From Streptomyces stelliscabiei (GTDB lineage Bacteria > Actinomycetota > Actinomycetes > Streptomycetales > Streptomycetaceae), in contig NZ_JADBGF010000001.1 in the NCBI RefSeq assembly GCF_014873495.1, forward strand, positions 10,250,408-10,314,407: 64,000 nt of DNA, read 5' to 3'. The position numbers and the translations under genes are program-made. This document shows, in pieces, positions 1 through 8,695 of this stretch (position 1 is its first letter; every line of letters starts with the position of its first letter). The notes under the pieces are model-generated. The model was not told the origin of the DNA. It saw only the letters and a program-made list of their open reading frames with translations, and did no database searches.

Positions 1-53
1 GGAAGCCCGGATTCCTCGGGCCTCAGCGCGAGGAGCAAGTCAACGCGGTGAGG

Positions 54-1496
54 TTACGCGGCGCGGGTGAACTGCCACCAGTTGACATTGAACAAGTAGC
101 CGCTGCCGCCGGTGAACTGCAGGTAGAGGTCCTGGGTTCCCGTCGCGCCGCTCACTGGGCAGGTCACCGTGGTCCAGGCCTGCCAGCCGCCGGTGTTCGG
201 CACACTGCACCGGCCCACGACCGTCCCACTCGGACTGCCCAGGCGCAGCTCGACGGTGCCGCCGCCGGCGGCGGAGGCCACGCGCGCGGTGAAGGAGGCC
301 GCGCCGGCCCCGAAGGCCACGCCCTTGACCTTGATGGAGTCGCCGTTTTCGATCCAGCCGACGTCCATTCCGCCGTCACTGGTCCATTCGGTCTCGATCC
401 CGGAACCCCAGGCGATCGTCTCGGCTTCCTGGCGTACGTATGGGTCAAGCGCACCGACCTGGGGTGCACCGGTGTTCGTCATGTTGATCGTAGGGATCGT
501 TCCGTCAGGGTTGTAGGAGAACTTCTCCACCGCGACTGAGCGGGTGAAGTTGCCGCCGCCCGGGAGGGCGCCGTTTTGGTAGAAGAAGTACGAGTTGCCC
601 TGAAAGTCCACGATGCCCGAGTGGTTGGTGAAGCTGTTGCCCTGGGCGGGCATGACTGTTCCACGGTAGGTCCACGGCCCGGTCGGGCTGGGTGCCGTGG
701 AGTAGGCGATGAACTCCGAGCAGCACCTGGCCGCGTACACCAGGTAGTACAGGCCGTTGCGCTTGTAGACCCAGGGTGCTTCTTCGTACAGCGTGGGACG
801 GTCGGGGTTGTCGGTGCGGGTTCCGAAGCCCGCGGTGGTGAGCGGGATTTGGACGGGGCTGCCTGCGTAGGACGTCATGTCCGCGTTCAGCTTGACGTAC
901 CACAGGTTCGGGTTGCCCCAGTACAGGTAGGCCTGGCCGTCGTCGTCGATGAAGACGGTCGGATCGATCTCACTGTTCTCCACCAGCGGGTGGCCGAGGG
1001 CGTCCCGGAACGGGCCGGTGGGGCTGTCCGACACCGCCACGCCGATGGCCATCCGGCCGGTCGCCCGGGCCGTCACCGGCACATACCAGTAGAACTTGCC
1101 ACCCCGTTCCACGGCCTGGCCCGCCCACGCGTCGGCGGACGCCCAGCTGAAGGTGGCCAGGCTGAGCGGCGAGCCGTGGTCGGTCCAGTTGACCATGTCG
1201 GCGGAGGACCACACCCGCCAGTCCTTCATCACGAAGGAGGTGGAGCCGTCCTCGTCGTGCCCGGTGTAGAGGTAGACCCGCCCGTTGTACACCAGCGGGG
1301 CAGGGTCGGCGGTGTAGACGTTCTGCACGATCGGGTTGTCGGCCCTGGCCGCGGTGGGATGCACCACGACGGGAAGGACGGCGAACGCCAATATGAGGAT
1401 CAGCCCCCAGGTTGCCCGGGCGAGTCTCGTACCGGTGGCGGGTGATCTCCCTGCGGTCGGGTGAGCCGTTGGCCTGTGGACGGTGGTACTGGCCAT
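54..1496 (-). CDS. secreted GH43 glycosidase with C-terminal CBM6
   Basis: Extracellular glycoside hydrolase of family 43 (480 aa), expected to cut arabinose- or xylose-containing side chains or backbones of plant hemicellulose. An N-terminal signal segment (about residues 25-52, ending ...AARA) is followed by a five-bladed propeller catalytic domain. The likely general base is Asp64 in TADPAPLVYNG, the pKa-setting Asp178 lies in EIDPTVFIDDDG, and the acid is Glu238 or Glu239 in LYEEAPWVY. A linker leads to a carbohydrate-binding module 6 (about 355-480, starting RQEAETIAWGSG). The ATG start follows AAAGGA at normal spacing. The exact substrate (arabinan, xylan or arabinoxylan) cannot be read from sequence. 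The decayed GH43 piece and the GH62 gene to its right suggest an arabinoxylan-degrading neighbourhood. Confidence 0.93.
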   Translation of the reverse strand: MASTTVHRPTAHPTAGRSPATGTRLARATWGLILILAFAVLPVVVHPTAARADNPIVQNVYTADPAPLVYNGRVYLYTGHDEDGSTSFVMKDWRVWSSADMVNWTDHGSPLSLATFSWASADAWAGQAVERGGKFYWYVPVTARATGRMAIGVAVSDSPTGPFRDALGHPLVENSEIDPTVFIDDDGQAYLYWGNPNLWYVKLNADMTSYAGSPVQIPLTTAGFGTRTDNPDRPTLYEEAPWVYKRNGLYYLVYAARCCSEFIAYSTAPSPTGPWTYRGTVMPAQGNSFTNHSGIVDFQGNSYFFYQNGALPGGGNFTRSVAVEKFSYNPDGTIPTINMTNTGAPQVGALDPYVRQEAETIAWGSGIETEWTSDGGMDVGWIENGDSIKVKGVAFGAGAASFTARVASAAGGGTVELRLGSPSGTVVGRCSVPNTGGWQAWTTVTCPVSGATGTQDLYLQFTGGSGYLFNVNWWQFTRAA

Positions 1497-1574
1497 GGTG
1501 TGGTCCTTTCTGGTGCTGCGGGTCGGGGACTGAGCAGCTGGTCAGGTGCGGGGGAGGGGCGTTGCTGCGCTCGG

Positions 1575-2025
1575 GGTGTGGTCGGCGCGAACCGTGCGAT
1601 GTGGACGGAGATGCCGAGTGTCTGCGCGGCATGGTTGGAAAGGGCGAAGCGGTGGCCCGTGAAGAACTGCCAGGTGTGGCCCTTGGTGAACGCGGGCCCC
1701 AGGAGGGTGAGTTGGTGCCGTCGGTGCTGTGGGAGAGGGGTCCCGGGCGGGAGGTGCCGGGGCGGATGTCGGCGGCCGCGCGCAGCCGGATGTGACCGCC
1801 CGTGGCGTTGGCGCTCGCGTTTCGGTGCCGGTGGTGTTCCAATTGCTGCCCGTCGCGGATCGTCGCGTCGTCCAGCTGGATGGTCGCGGTGCAGGTGGGT
1901 CCCTGAATCCGGTGCGTGAGGGTATTGCGGGCCCGGTACAGGTGGTTGGTGTCGGTCGTGGTGCACAGGGTCAGGCCGTTGTTGACGGACCACTTGTCGT
2001 GGTCCGGATTGTGGTTCCCTTCCGG
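1575..2025 (-). pseudogene. decayed GH43 C-terminal beta-sandwich (C2) domain
   Basis: Minus-strand remnant of the C-terminal concanavalin-like domain found behind GH43 catalytic domains of beta-xylosidases and arabinofuranosidases. In order one reads NHNPDHDKWSVNNGLTL, YRARNTLTHRIQGPTCTATI, RLRAAADIRPG, then in another frame FTKGHTWQFFTGHRFAL. These match the family's NHNPD..KWS, ARNTLTQR.QGP and WQFFMGYRF blocks. At least one frameshift and a deletion after the IRDGQQ segment break it, and no catalytic domain lies upstream. It is debris of a second GH43 gene next to the intact one. Confidence 0.8.
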
Positions 2026-2335
2026 TCAGCGGGGTGACCTGGCGGGGTGGGGGCGGCAGGGCGGGGCTGGGGTACGACGTGCCCCAGGCACGGCCTACGA
2101 GTTGGACGACGGGCAGGCCGCGCCAGGCTCCAGGAGGTGATCGGGGCTCGCCGCACGAATGCCGGGTGCACCCTTCCAGGTCCGGCACTTGGCGTGTGGG
2201 GGAGAGCCTGACTGGTACGGATGATGGGGGTGCTGTCATGCCCGGCATGTGCACCATGCGCGAGCCGCTGCGGGCCGAGATGTGTTCGGAATTGCGAACG
2301 TGAACCGATCCTTCGGACGGCTTGGATCCTAGGAG
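2026..2335. other. gene-free stretch between GH43 remnant and IS21 remnant
   Basis: No convincing coding region or RNA was found here. It may hold the worn catalytic part of the GH43 remnant on the minus strand, but no GH43 motif is readable. Confidence 0.4.
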
Positions 2336-3175
2336 TTGAGAGCGGACAGCACAAGATCCTTGATCGACCCGTTCATGCCGAAGATTGAGGAGTGGGTCGA
2401 CCGGTCGCAGCACGCGGTGCGAGCGACAAGCTCCACGCACGCCTCCAGTTACTGGGGTTCACCGGGGACGAGCGGACGACGCGGCGGGCGGTCGCGCGAG
2501 CGAAGGGGACGGTGGCGGGCGGCCACCGTCGTACTTACCGGCCGTGGATCGCCGAGCCCGGTCCCTGGTTTCAGTTCGACTGGGGATGGGGCCCGAAAGT
2601 GCCTGGTCCGGGCGGTGGAAGCGAACGCGAGACGCCGTTGTTCTGCGCGTGGCCGGCGTGGCCGGCGTGGCCGGCGTGGCCGGCGTGGTCCCGCTTGCGG
2701 GTGGTGATCCCGGTCTGGGACCGGACCCTGCCCGCGATGATCTCGTGCATCGACTCCACTTCGCGGGCGATCGGCGGGGCACTGACCTGTCTCCTCACCG
2801 GCAACGAGAAGACGATGACCATCGACCGGGTCGCCGGGATCGCGGTCCGTCTCCTCAAGTTGTGGCCGCAGGGCGCCACTGCGGCCTGCAAGTGCCCGCC
2901 TGCGTCCCGTTGGGCCCCGAGTCCAAGTGGGGGCAGGGAGGCCACCGTCCGTATCGCGAAGACGGACCTGATCCCGACCTCCGCGAACCCGCGGGAGAAG
3001 CACAGCAGCTTCGCCGAACTCCGCGGGGCCTGCGCGATCTTCTGGCGGCAGGTCAACACCCGCGTCCACCGCGAGACAGGCGGGGCACCGGCCTCCGCGC
3101 TAGACGGTCGAACGCACCCGCCTGCACCCGCTGCCCCTCACGCCTTCAGCTTGGGTCGGGCAGCAACCTTTTCGG
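2336..3175 (+). pseudogene. IS21-family transposase (IstA) remnant
   Basis: Broken transposase of the IS21 IstA type. The start reads SLIDPFMPKIEEWVDRSQ in one frame. The text then shifts to KLHARLQLLGFTGDERTTRR, then RTYRPWIAEPGPWFQFDWG (first catalytic Asp region), then RLRVVIPVWDRTLPAMISCI, and ends with FAELRGACAIFWRQVNTRVH. A middle block (QVVAAGRHCGLQVPACVPLG) sits in a third frame. At least three frameshifts, an expanded 9-bp repeat and the absence of an IstB partner show it is dead. The reading frame fuses into the following GH62 gene, so that gene's start must be set by its own ribosome site. Confidence 0.8.
2647..2688. repeat. 9-bp tandem repeat (GCGTGGCCG), about 4.7 copies
   Basis: Perfect head-to-tail copies of GCGTGGCCG inside the IS21 remnant, read as repeated Trp-Pro-Ala. 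Intact IS21 transposases have one such unit at this place, so the run is a local slippage expansion in a dead gene. Confidence 0.9.
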
Positions 3176-3244
3176 GAGCGGCGGCAACCAGTACTGCAAC
3201 GGTGCCTGTCCAAGCCCGCGCCCGCACCGCTGCCTGCCCTCGCG

Positions 3245-3274
3245 TCCAAGTCCCTTGCAACCAAGGGACTTGGA
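3245..3274. terminator. perfect hairpin, 12-bp stem, 6-nt loop
   Basis: TCCAAGTCCCTT and its exact reverse complement AAGGGACTTGGA are separated by GCAACC. It lies between the IS21 remnant and the GH62 promoter region and could insulate GH62 from read-through. There is no T-tract, so it may instead be an element-end scar. Confidence 0.5.
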
Positions 3275-3380
3275 GCCGCCTGGTTTCAGCCTGTGAACGT
3301 TTCTGCTCGCGGATCTTGCGCGAAGTATTGACGTCATTCATGGGATATCTAGCATTCTCCCGATCGACACTTCGACCTAT

Positions 3381-3396
3381 GTTCGATATATCGGAC
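3381..3396. promoter_or_regulatory. palindromic operator candidate upstream of GH62 gene
   Basis: GTTCGATATATCGGAC is a 16-bp palindrome with one mismatched pair, 67 bp upstream of the GH62 start, in an AT-rich patch that stands out from the local composition. CGA..TCG palindromes occur upstream of some Streptomyces hemicellulase genes. A regulator-binding role is inferred. Confidence 0.4.
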
Positions 3397-3462
3397 GACG
3401 GCATCCCGGCAGCCCCTGACGGGGAAGACCGGAACCGCTTGCTCAAGGATGACGAGGTCCTT

Positions 3463-4905
3463 ATGCGCAGACGTAGTTCCAACCGCAGACGCCCGTCCGC
3501 GGTGCTCGCCGCCGTGGTTGCGGCCCTGGCCGCGTTGGCGGCGCTGCTCGTCGCCGGCCCGGCTCAGGCGGCCACCACCAGTGACGTGCGCGGTGTCGAT
3601 TCCGGCCGGTGTCTCGATGTGGCGGGCTTCAGCCAGACCGACGGCGCGAACGTGCACATCTGGGACTGCCACGGTGGAGTCAACCAGCAGTGGACGTTGA
3701 CGGACAGCAGCCAGCTGACCGTGTACGGCAACAAGTGCCTGGATGCCCGGGGCGGTGCCACCACGGCCGGGACCCCGGTGCAGATCTGGACGTGCAACGG
3801 CAGTGACAACCAGCAGTGGCGGGTGAACCCCGACGGCACGATCGTCGGCGTGCGGTCCGGGCTGTGCCTGGAGGCCTCGGGCTGGGGCAAGACCAACGGC
3901 ACGGAGGTGCGGCTCTGGTCGTGCCACGGCGGCGCCAACCAGAAGTGGACCGGTCTGTCAGGGGCGAACAACATGTGTGCTCTTCCGTCGACGTACCGCT
4001 GGACATCGACCGGCCCGCTGGCGGAGCCGAAGGCGGGCTGGGCCTCGCTCAAGGACTTCACCAGCGTCGTCTCCAACGGCAAGCACGTCGTCTATGCCAC
4101 CACGCACAACACCCTCGCCGGTGACGACGGGCGCTGGGGACTGACTACCTTCAGCCCCTTCACGAACTGGTCCGACATGGCCACCGCCACCCAGAACACG
4201 ATCCCCTTCGACGGCATCGCGCCGACGCTGTTCTACTTCGCCCCGAAGAACCTCTGGGTGCTCGCCTACAACGGGGGTTGGCCCTACAGCTTCTCCTACC
4301 GCACTTCGAGTGACCCCACCAACCCCAACGGCTGGGGCCCGCAGCAGGAGCTGTTCACGGGCACCCTCCCGAAGGGGGGTCCCCTCGACGTGACCCTCAT
4401 CGGCGACGACACGAACATGTACATGTTCTTCGCCAACGACGAGGGCGACATCTATCGCGCAAGCATGCCCATCGGTAACTTCCCGGGCACCTTCGGCTCG
4501 GTCACGAAGATCATGAGCGACACGGCGCTCAACCTGTTCGAGGCGCCGGAGGTCTACAAGGTCCAGGGCCGGAACCAGTACCTCATGATCGTCGAGGCCC
4601 AGAACTACACAGGGTATGGCCGCTACTTCCGCGCGTTCACGGCCACCAGCCTCGACGGCACGTGGACACCGCAGGCCGGGGCCGACACCGTGACCAACCC
4701 CTTCGCCGGCAGTGCCAACAGCGGCGCGACGGCCTGGACCAGGGACATCAGCCACGGCGATCTGGTTCGCACCAACCCCGACCAGACCAAGACCATCGAC
4801 CCCTGCAACCTCCAGTTCCTCTACCAAGGGCGCGACCCCAGCACCGACGGCATGGACTACGGCCTCCTGCCGTACCGGCCGGGTGTGCTGACGCTGCAGC
4901 GCTAG
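3463..4905 (+). CDS. secreted CBM13-GH62 alpha-L-arabinofuranosidase
   Basis: Extracellular enzyme (480 aa) that removes arabinose side chains from arabinoxylan or arabinan. A signal peptide (residues 1 to about 37, ending GPAQAA) precedes a ricin-type CBM13 lectin domain (about 40-165) with the three repeated QxW motifs (NQQWT, NQQWR, NQKWT). A GH62 catalytic domain runs from about 175 to the end. Candidate catalytic residues are the Asp in SLKDFTSVV, the Asp in LDVTLIGDD and the Glu in LFEAPEVYKV. The open frame extends about 1 kb upstream through a dead transposase. This start was chosen because it has GACGAGG five bases upstream and begins a proper signal peptide. Order and length match the known Streptomyces CBM13-GH62 enzymes. 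Confidence 0.95.
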   Translation: MRRRSSNRRRPSAVLAAVVAALAALAALLVAGPAQAATTSDVRGVDSGRCLDVAGFSQTDGANVHIWDCHGGVNQQWTLTDSSQLTVYGNKCLDARGGATTAGTPVQIWTCNGSDNQQWRVNPDGTIVGVRSGLCLEASGWGKTNGTEVRLWSCHGGANQKWTGLSGANNMCALPSTYRWTSTGPLAEPKAGWASLKDFTSVVSNGKHVVYATTHNTLAGDDGRWGLTTFSPFTNWSDMATATQNTIPFDGIAPTLFYFAPKNLWVLAYNGGWPYSFSYRTSSDPTNPNGWGPQQELFTGTLPKGGPLDVTLIGDDTNMYMFFANDEGDIYRASMPIGNFPGTFGSVTKIMSDTALNLFEAPEVYKVQGRNQYLMIVEAQNYTGYGRYFRAFTATSLDGTWTPQAGADTVTNPFAGSANSGATAWTRDISHGDLVRTNPDQTKTIDPCNLQFLYQGRDPSTDGMDYGLLPYRPGVLTLQR

Positions 4906-5056
4906 CCGGTGGCGTGACACAGGTCCGGCTCCGGTGTTCCTGACGCTCGCGGGCAACGACGTACGCCGAACCGGGTGAGCGTCACAGCGAGCGATCAGGA
5001 ACGGGTGGAGTTGGAGCGGCGGGCTCGGTGCAAGGCCGAGCCCGCCGCCACACCCC

Positions 5057-5182
5057 CTGATCACCCCCGACCGGTGGCGAGCCGACTTCGCCAAGCTCGA
5101 CATCAAGGACCACGTCCGCCCCAAGATCCTCAAGGACAACGCGGTGCGGGCCCTACGACTCGACCGAGAGGGCACCCGATGA
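5057..5182 (+). pseudogene. amidohydrolase C-terminal fragment
   Basis: The last 41 codons of a TIM-barrel metal-dependent hydrolase of the amidohydrolase-2 type: LITPDRWRADFAKLDIKDHV then RPKILKDNAVRALRLD, ending in TGA. Everything upstream of Leu is missing. The stop overlaps the start of the MaoC fragment by ATGA, so both come from one former operon. Confidence 0.7.
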
Positions 5183-5312
5183 CCATCTCCATTTCCTGGA
5201 AGACCTGTCCGGAGTGGAGGGCGCTCAGCTGGACGCCAGTCTGGATCGACGTCACCCAATCGATGACCAACCAGTTCGCCGACCCCACCGGCGATTACCG
5301 AGGGCTTCGGTG
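5179..5312 (+). pseudogene. MaoC-like dehydratase N-terminal fragment, frameshifted
   Basis: The start of a MaoC/hot-dog enoyl-CoA-hydratase-like protein. FLEDLSGVEGAQL is in one frame and WIDVTQSMTNQFADPTGDYR in the next, matching the family's EDLSGVEG... and WI.VTQ..VNQFAD.TGD. One frameshift joins them, and the catalytic half (the GYL..S region) is missing. Confidence 0.65.
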
Positions 5313-5364
5313 TCCACATGACCCCAACCGCGAGCTTTTCCATCACCACGCCTTACAGCCTCAT

Positions 5365-5855
5365 GGCTCGTGGTACTCGCCTTGTACGCCCCTGATGCCA
5401 CTGCGAGCAGCCGTGACGCTTTCAGTTCGGTCTCCCGCCACTCCGCCTTGAGGTCCGAACCCCAGGTGATGCCCGCGCCCATGCCGAAACGCAACACTTC
5501 TTCCGTGCGGCAGATCCAGAAGGTACGAATGCCCACCGCGAGCTCGCCCGTGCCGCGGCCCGCGTCGACCCAGCCGATACCGCCGCAGTACGGGCCCCGG
5601 GGCGCGGTCTCCAGCGTGTCGATGATCCGCAGAGCGCTCGGCTTTGGGTGCGCCGGTGACCGAACCAGGCGGGAAAGCGGCAGCCAGCAGCTCCGGCCAA
5701 CCAGCCTTCTCGCGAAGTTCGCCGCGCACGGTGGAGACCAGGTGGACCAGGCCGGGATGGTTCTCCACTGCGCACAGGTCGGGCACGCTCATGCTGCCGG
5801 TGGCGCAGACGCGGCCGAGGTCGTTGCGGACCAGATCCTCGTCGGTGACGACCCC
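5365..5855 (-). pseudogene. chorismate-binding enzyme (PabB/TrpE type) C-terminal fragment
   Basis: Minus-strand fragment of an anthranilate/aminodeoxychorismate synthase component I. The family signature LVRNDLGRVCATGSMSVPDL is followed by HLVSTVRGELREK and PPGSVTGAPKAE. A frameshift follows, then RIIDTLETAPRGPYCGGIGW and FGMGAGITWGSDLKAEW. The signature order is correct but the N-terminal two thirds are absent. The fragment abuts a FolD fragment on the opposite strand. Confidence 0.75.
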
Positions 5856-6299
5856 GCCTCGGAGGTCTACGTACGACAAGCGCCGCCAGGCGGCCGAGGT
5901 CGGCCTCGTCGACATCCACCGACGGTTCCCCGCCACGGTGACCACAGTGACGGAACTCGCCGCCGACCCCAACGTCTCGGGCATCCTCGTGCAACTCCCG
6001 CTGCCGCCCGCGATCGACGCTTCGGCCGTGATCGACGCCATCCCCTGCACAAGGACGTCGACGGGCTCACGACGACCCTCACTGACGGCGAGATCTGCGA
6101 AGCCGTCGAGCGGCTCACCGCACGAGGATTCCTCGAACGCGTAGGCGAGGACGGCGTCTCCATTGATCCCGTCGTGATCCGCGTGATCGACCGGCGTGAG
6201 TTGCCCGCCCGTTTCCTCATGGATTGGAACGCGGCGAAGGTCAGAGCGCCGATCCCAGGGCCGCCTCCTGAGGCAGCTGCAGAGACATCCACCGGGTAA
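5834..6299 (+). pseudogene. FolD-like fragment joined to an unidentified tail
   Basis: ILVGDDPASEVYVR, then in a second frame KRRQAAEVGLVDI and LAADPNVSGILVQLPLPPAI, then back to KDVDGL. These are the recognisable blocks of methylenetetrahydrofolate dehydrogenase/cyclohydrolase (FolD), here carrying two frameshifts. From about 6070 the frame continues for about 75 codons (DGEICEAVERLTARGFLERV...), which is not FolD. That part looks like a winged-helix-type segment whose family I cannot name. No intact gene is present. Confidence 0.65.
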
Positions 6300-6358
6300 C
6301 GGACGGACATCCCCGTGCGTCAAGAGGACATGCCCGGTTTCCATCGGAGCGGAGGACC

Positions 6359-6805
6359 ATGCCGAAGAAGCGCAAGAAGGACCGGAAGGCGCGCAAGCAG
6401 CGCGTACCAGGTCAGGCCGCGACGGTCGCTGAGGCCGACGAATCCCTCTATGACGAGGAGTACGACGAACTCGAGGCCGATGAAGACCGCGACATTTTCG
6501 GCTGGTTCACTCAGATCTACCCGACGCCCGCCGATGCGGTGCGCGCAGCGTGCTCGGGGGAGCAGGTGAAGTGGCACGGGCGAGTCGAGGGCGGCCTGAT
6601 GCGGCACCGCGTACTTGGCGGCGAGAATCCGGTCGTTGAGCAGGTCGTCTTCATGGACGGTTTCCTCGCCTCGGCCTCCTGCTGCGGCTGGCTCCAGGCC
6701 GAGGACACCGCGCAGGCGGAGCGGGGAATCCTTACTACCCTCGCTGAATTGCACGAAAGCTGCCGGCCGGTTCTTGAAGCGGAGATCCGTACGTCCCGTG
6801 CCTGA
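6359..6805 (+). CDS. hypothetical protein with basic N-terminus and acidic linker
   Basis: 148 aa, family not recognised. The first 18 residues are strongly basic (KKRKKDRKARKQR), followed by an acidic stretch (about 28-45, SLYDEEYDELEADEDRD) and a compact 100-residue domain beginning IFGWFTQIYPTPADAVRAA. The ATG is preceded by GGAGG at ideal spacing, and codon use is normal for the genome, so it is probably expressed. There is no signal peptide or membrane segment. Its neighbours (gene graveyard upstream, Uma2 downstream) give no functional hint. Confidence 0.7.
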   Translation: MPKKRKKDRKARKQRVPGQAATVAEADESLYDEEYDELEADEDRDIFGWFTQIYPTPADAVRAACSGEQVKWHGRVEGGLMRHRVLGGENPVVEQVVFMDGFLASASCCGWLQAEDTAQAERGILTTLAELHESCRPVLEAEIRTSRA

Positions 6806-6991
6806 CTACCGAGCGCCACAGCTGCGCCCCTTTTCCGAGGAACCAGGTGACGACCCGCTGGCGTTCCCCAGGTTCGGCCACGACGGGGAGAGGAGTGACG
6901 GGGAGCAGCGTGCCAATCGGACGCCAGACAGTACGCTGAGTCCAGCGGGATCGGGCCCGCAGCACAGTGTCCAGTGTTCGGGAGGTGCTTC

Positions 6992-7558
6992 ATGACGGCC
7001 GAGATGATGACGCCGGCGTGGATGCATGAGCAGATCACGGCGGAGGAGTACGAGTCCTGGTCCGAGGAACAGTGCGCCGGAATCGAGATCGTGGACGGGA
7101 TGGTCGTTGTGAGTCCGAGTGCGTCCAAGCGGCACAACCGTCTGGCCCGGATTCTGGCGAACGCCCTGGATGGCGCTGCGGGCCCGGAGTGGAACGCCGA
7201 CACGGACTTCGACGTCCGGCTCCAGGACGTCCCACTTACCAATCGCCGTCCGGACGTCGTCGTGTACCGCGCAGAAACGATCGACATCACACCCACCCGC
7301 CCTGAGCACGTGCTGCTGGTCGCGGAAGTGGTGTCGCCAGGCTCGGAGACCACCGACCGGATCGTGAAGGTCGACCAGTATGCCAAGGCAGGCATCGGCT
7401 TCTACTGGCGGATCGAGCAGGCCGCGACAGGCGTTCCTCTCGTGTACACCTACGTTCTCGACCCCGCGACGAGAACTTACCGGGACGGAGACGTCTTCAT
7501 CGGCATCCTCAAAGCGTCGGCCCCCTTCCTGGTGGAGATCGACCTCGGCCAGATCTGA
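6992..7558 (+). CDS. Uma2 (DUF820) family putative endonuclease
   Basis: 188-aa protein of the Uma2/DUF820 family, which has a PD-(D/E)XK restriction-endonuclease-like fold. These are abundant in actinomycetes and of unknown role. Visible family marks are Glu in GIEIVDGMVVV, the RRPDVVVYRAE segment with its metal-binding Asp, the EVVSPGSE strand, and KVDQYAKAGI with Lys. The ATG was chosen over a GTG 18 bases upstream because GGGAGG lies directly before it. A strong hairpin follows the stop, so the gene is probably monocistronic. Confidence 0.88.
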   Translation: MTAEMMTPAWMHEQITAEEYESWSEEQCAGIEIVDGMVVVSPSASKRHNRLARILANALDGAAGPEWNADTDFDVRLQDVPLTNRRPDVVVYRAETIDITPTRPEHVLLVAEVVSPGSETTDRIVKVDQYAKAGIGFYWRIEQAATGVPLVYTYVLDPATRTYRDGDVFIGILKASAPFLVEIDLGQI

Positions 7559-7559
7559 C

Positions 7560-7581
7560 CCCCATGCTGCTCAGCATGGGG
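7560..7581 (+). terminator. perfect terminator hairpin after the Uma2 gene
   Basis: CCCCATGCTG, loop CT, CAGCATGGGG: a perfect 10-bp stem starting right behind the stop codon and followed by TGGCTTTGTG. Confidence 0.8.
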
Positions 7582-7797
7582 TGGCTTTGTGTAGTCCCAG
7601 GAGACTCCCTGTTCCTGCTCCGGCTCCAGCCGTGCGGCGACTACCGCCACCCTGTTCTGCACGAAGCTGGTCAGCAGACGGAGCCCGGTGAATACGGGTC
7701 TTCGAAGTTGAGCGGTGCGGTGGCTCGGTCTACGGATGGGACGTCACAGTAGGTGTTGGGCCGGGGGGCTTGGCCCTGGATGCAAGATGCCCGGGCC

Positions 7798-7839
7798 CTG
7801 CGTGATCATTTATGTTCTCTCCGCAGAACGATCACGCAG
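7798..7839. repeat. 10-bp inverted repeat with 22-nt spacer
   Basis: CTGCGTGATC and GATCACGCAG are perfect mirror arms in a gene-free stretch (7582-7907). The spacer contains TTATGTTCTC. It could be a remnant element end or a binding site for an unknown protein. No gene start lies nearby except the convergent end of the TetR gene. Confidence 0.5.
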
Positions 7840-7907
7840 GAGTCATAAGCTTGCTTTATCGACGGGCCCACCGGCCTTCTGCCTCAAGGCGGCGGTGAGG
7901 AGAACTG

Positions 7908-8558
7908 TCAGGGTTCCCCGGCATGTGTTTCGTCGGCAAGAAGGCCCAGCAGGATGATGTCGAGCGCCCCGGCGATGCGCTCGTGCAGGTCGAAGGGGGC
8001 CGGTTCCTCGCGGATCCAGCGCAGGATCGTTGAGAAGTAGCAGGCGGCCAGCAGTTGGCCGGCCTGATCGCGGTCGACGCCGGCCCTGATCTCCCCGCGT
8101 TGCCGCCCTTGCTCGACGATCCTGGCGAGTTCGTTTTCCAGAGACCGATCCTGCAGAAGGCTGCCGTACCGCGCGGAGGCGTCCATCAGGACGGTGGTCT
8201 CGGCGCGGGAGGCGACGTTGAGGTCGGCCATCGCCTTCAGGTAACGGCGCAGCCGGTCGCCGACCGGCAGGTCCTCGGCGTGCTGGGAGCCGAGGATCTC
8301 GTTGACGCGGGCGCGGCGGCGGACTCCCCATTCTTCAAGGAACCCGACCTTCTGTGAGAAGTGGTTGAAGACGGTGGCCCGGGCGACGTCGGCGGTTTCG
8401 GCGATCTGGTCCATGGTCGTCGCCTCGTACCCCTGGGTGACGAACAGGTGCAGCGCCGCGGCGTAGAGCTGGTCGCGCGCCTGCTGTCGCTTGCGTTCCC
8501 GCCGTCCGGCGGGCGGCGCTGCGGGCACGACTTCGACTCCGGCCTCCGGGATCTTCAT
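7908..8558 (-). CDS. TetR-family repressor of the divergent catabolic operon
   Basis: TetR/AcrR-type regulator (216 aa). After a basic leader (RRERKRQQARDQL) comes the DNA-binding domain with helix-turn-helix TTMDQIAETADVARATVFNHF, then an all-helical ligand domain. It is divergent from the hydrolase-MFS-FAH-CoA-transferase operon. The shared intergenic region holds a promoter and an inverted repeat, so it most likely represses that operon until an aromatic or acid ligand binds. The start at MKIPEAG was preferred; longer upstream starts exist in frame but extend into the promoter region. Confidence 0.9.
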   Translation of the reverse strand: MKIPEAGVEVVPAAPPAGRRERKRQQARDQLYAAALHLFVTQGYEATTMDQIAETADVARATVFNHFSQKVGFLEEWGVRRRARVNEILGSQHAEDLPVGDRLRRYLKAMADLNVASRAETTVLMDASARYGSLLQDRSLENELARIVEQGRQRGEIRAGVDRDQAGQLLAACYFSTILRWIREEPAPFDLHERIAGALDIILLGLLADETHAGEP

Positions 8559-8590
8559 GGCCTCCAGTACAGCACATGGCTGCACGGGTA

Positions 8591-8660
8591 TTGACGCCAC
8601 CACACGACCTTCTTAGATTGTCACCCATTGATGGACCTCAGTCCAATAATGTACCTAGGT
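8591..8660 (+). promoter_or_regulatory. promoter and operator for the catabolic operon
   Basis: TTGACG (8591-8596), a 17-bp spacer and TAGATT (8614-8619) form a good vegetative-type promoter. Just downstream lie TGGAC-4-GTCCA (8632-8645) and the palindrome ACCTAGGT (8653-8660), placed where a bound TetR protein would block initiation. Binding is inferred. Confidence 0.6.
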
Positions 8661-8695
8661 CTCGCTATCTGATGCGGGGCGAAACAGGAGGCAAC

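Noticed and set aside
2392..4905. 837-aa continuous frame through IS21 remnant and GH62
   Set aside because: The first 357 codons are a decayed transposase. The real gene starts at 3463 with its own ribosome site and signal peptide.
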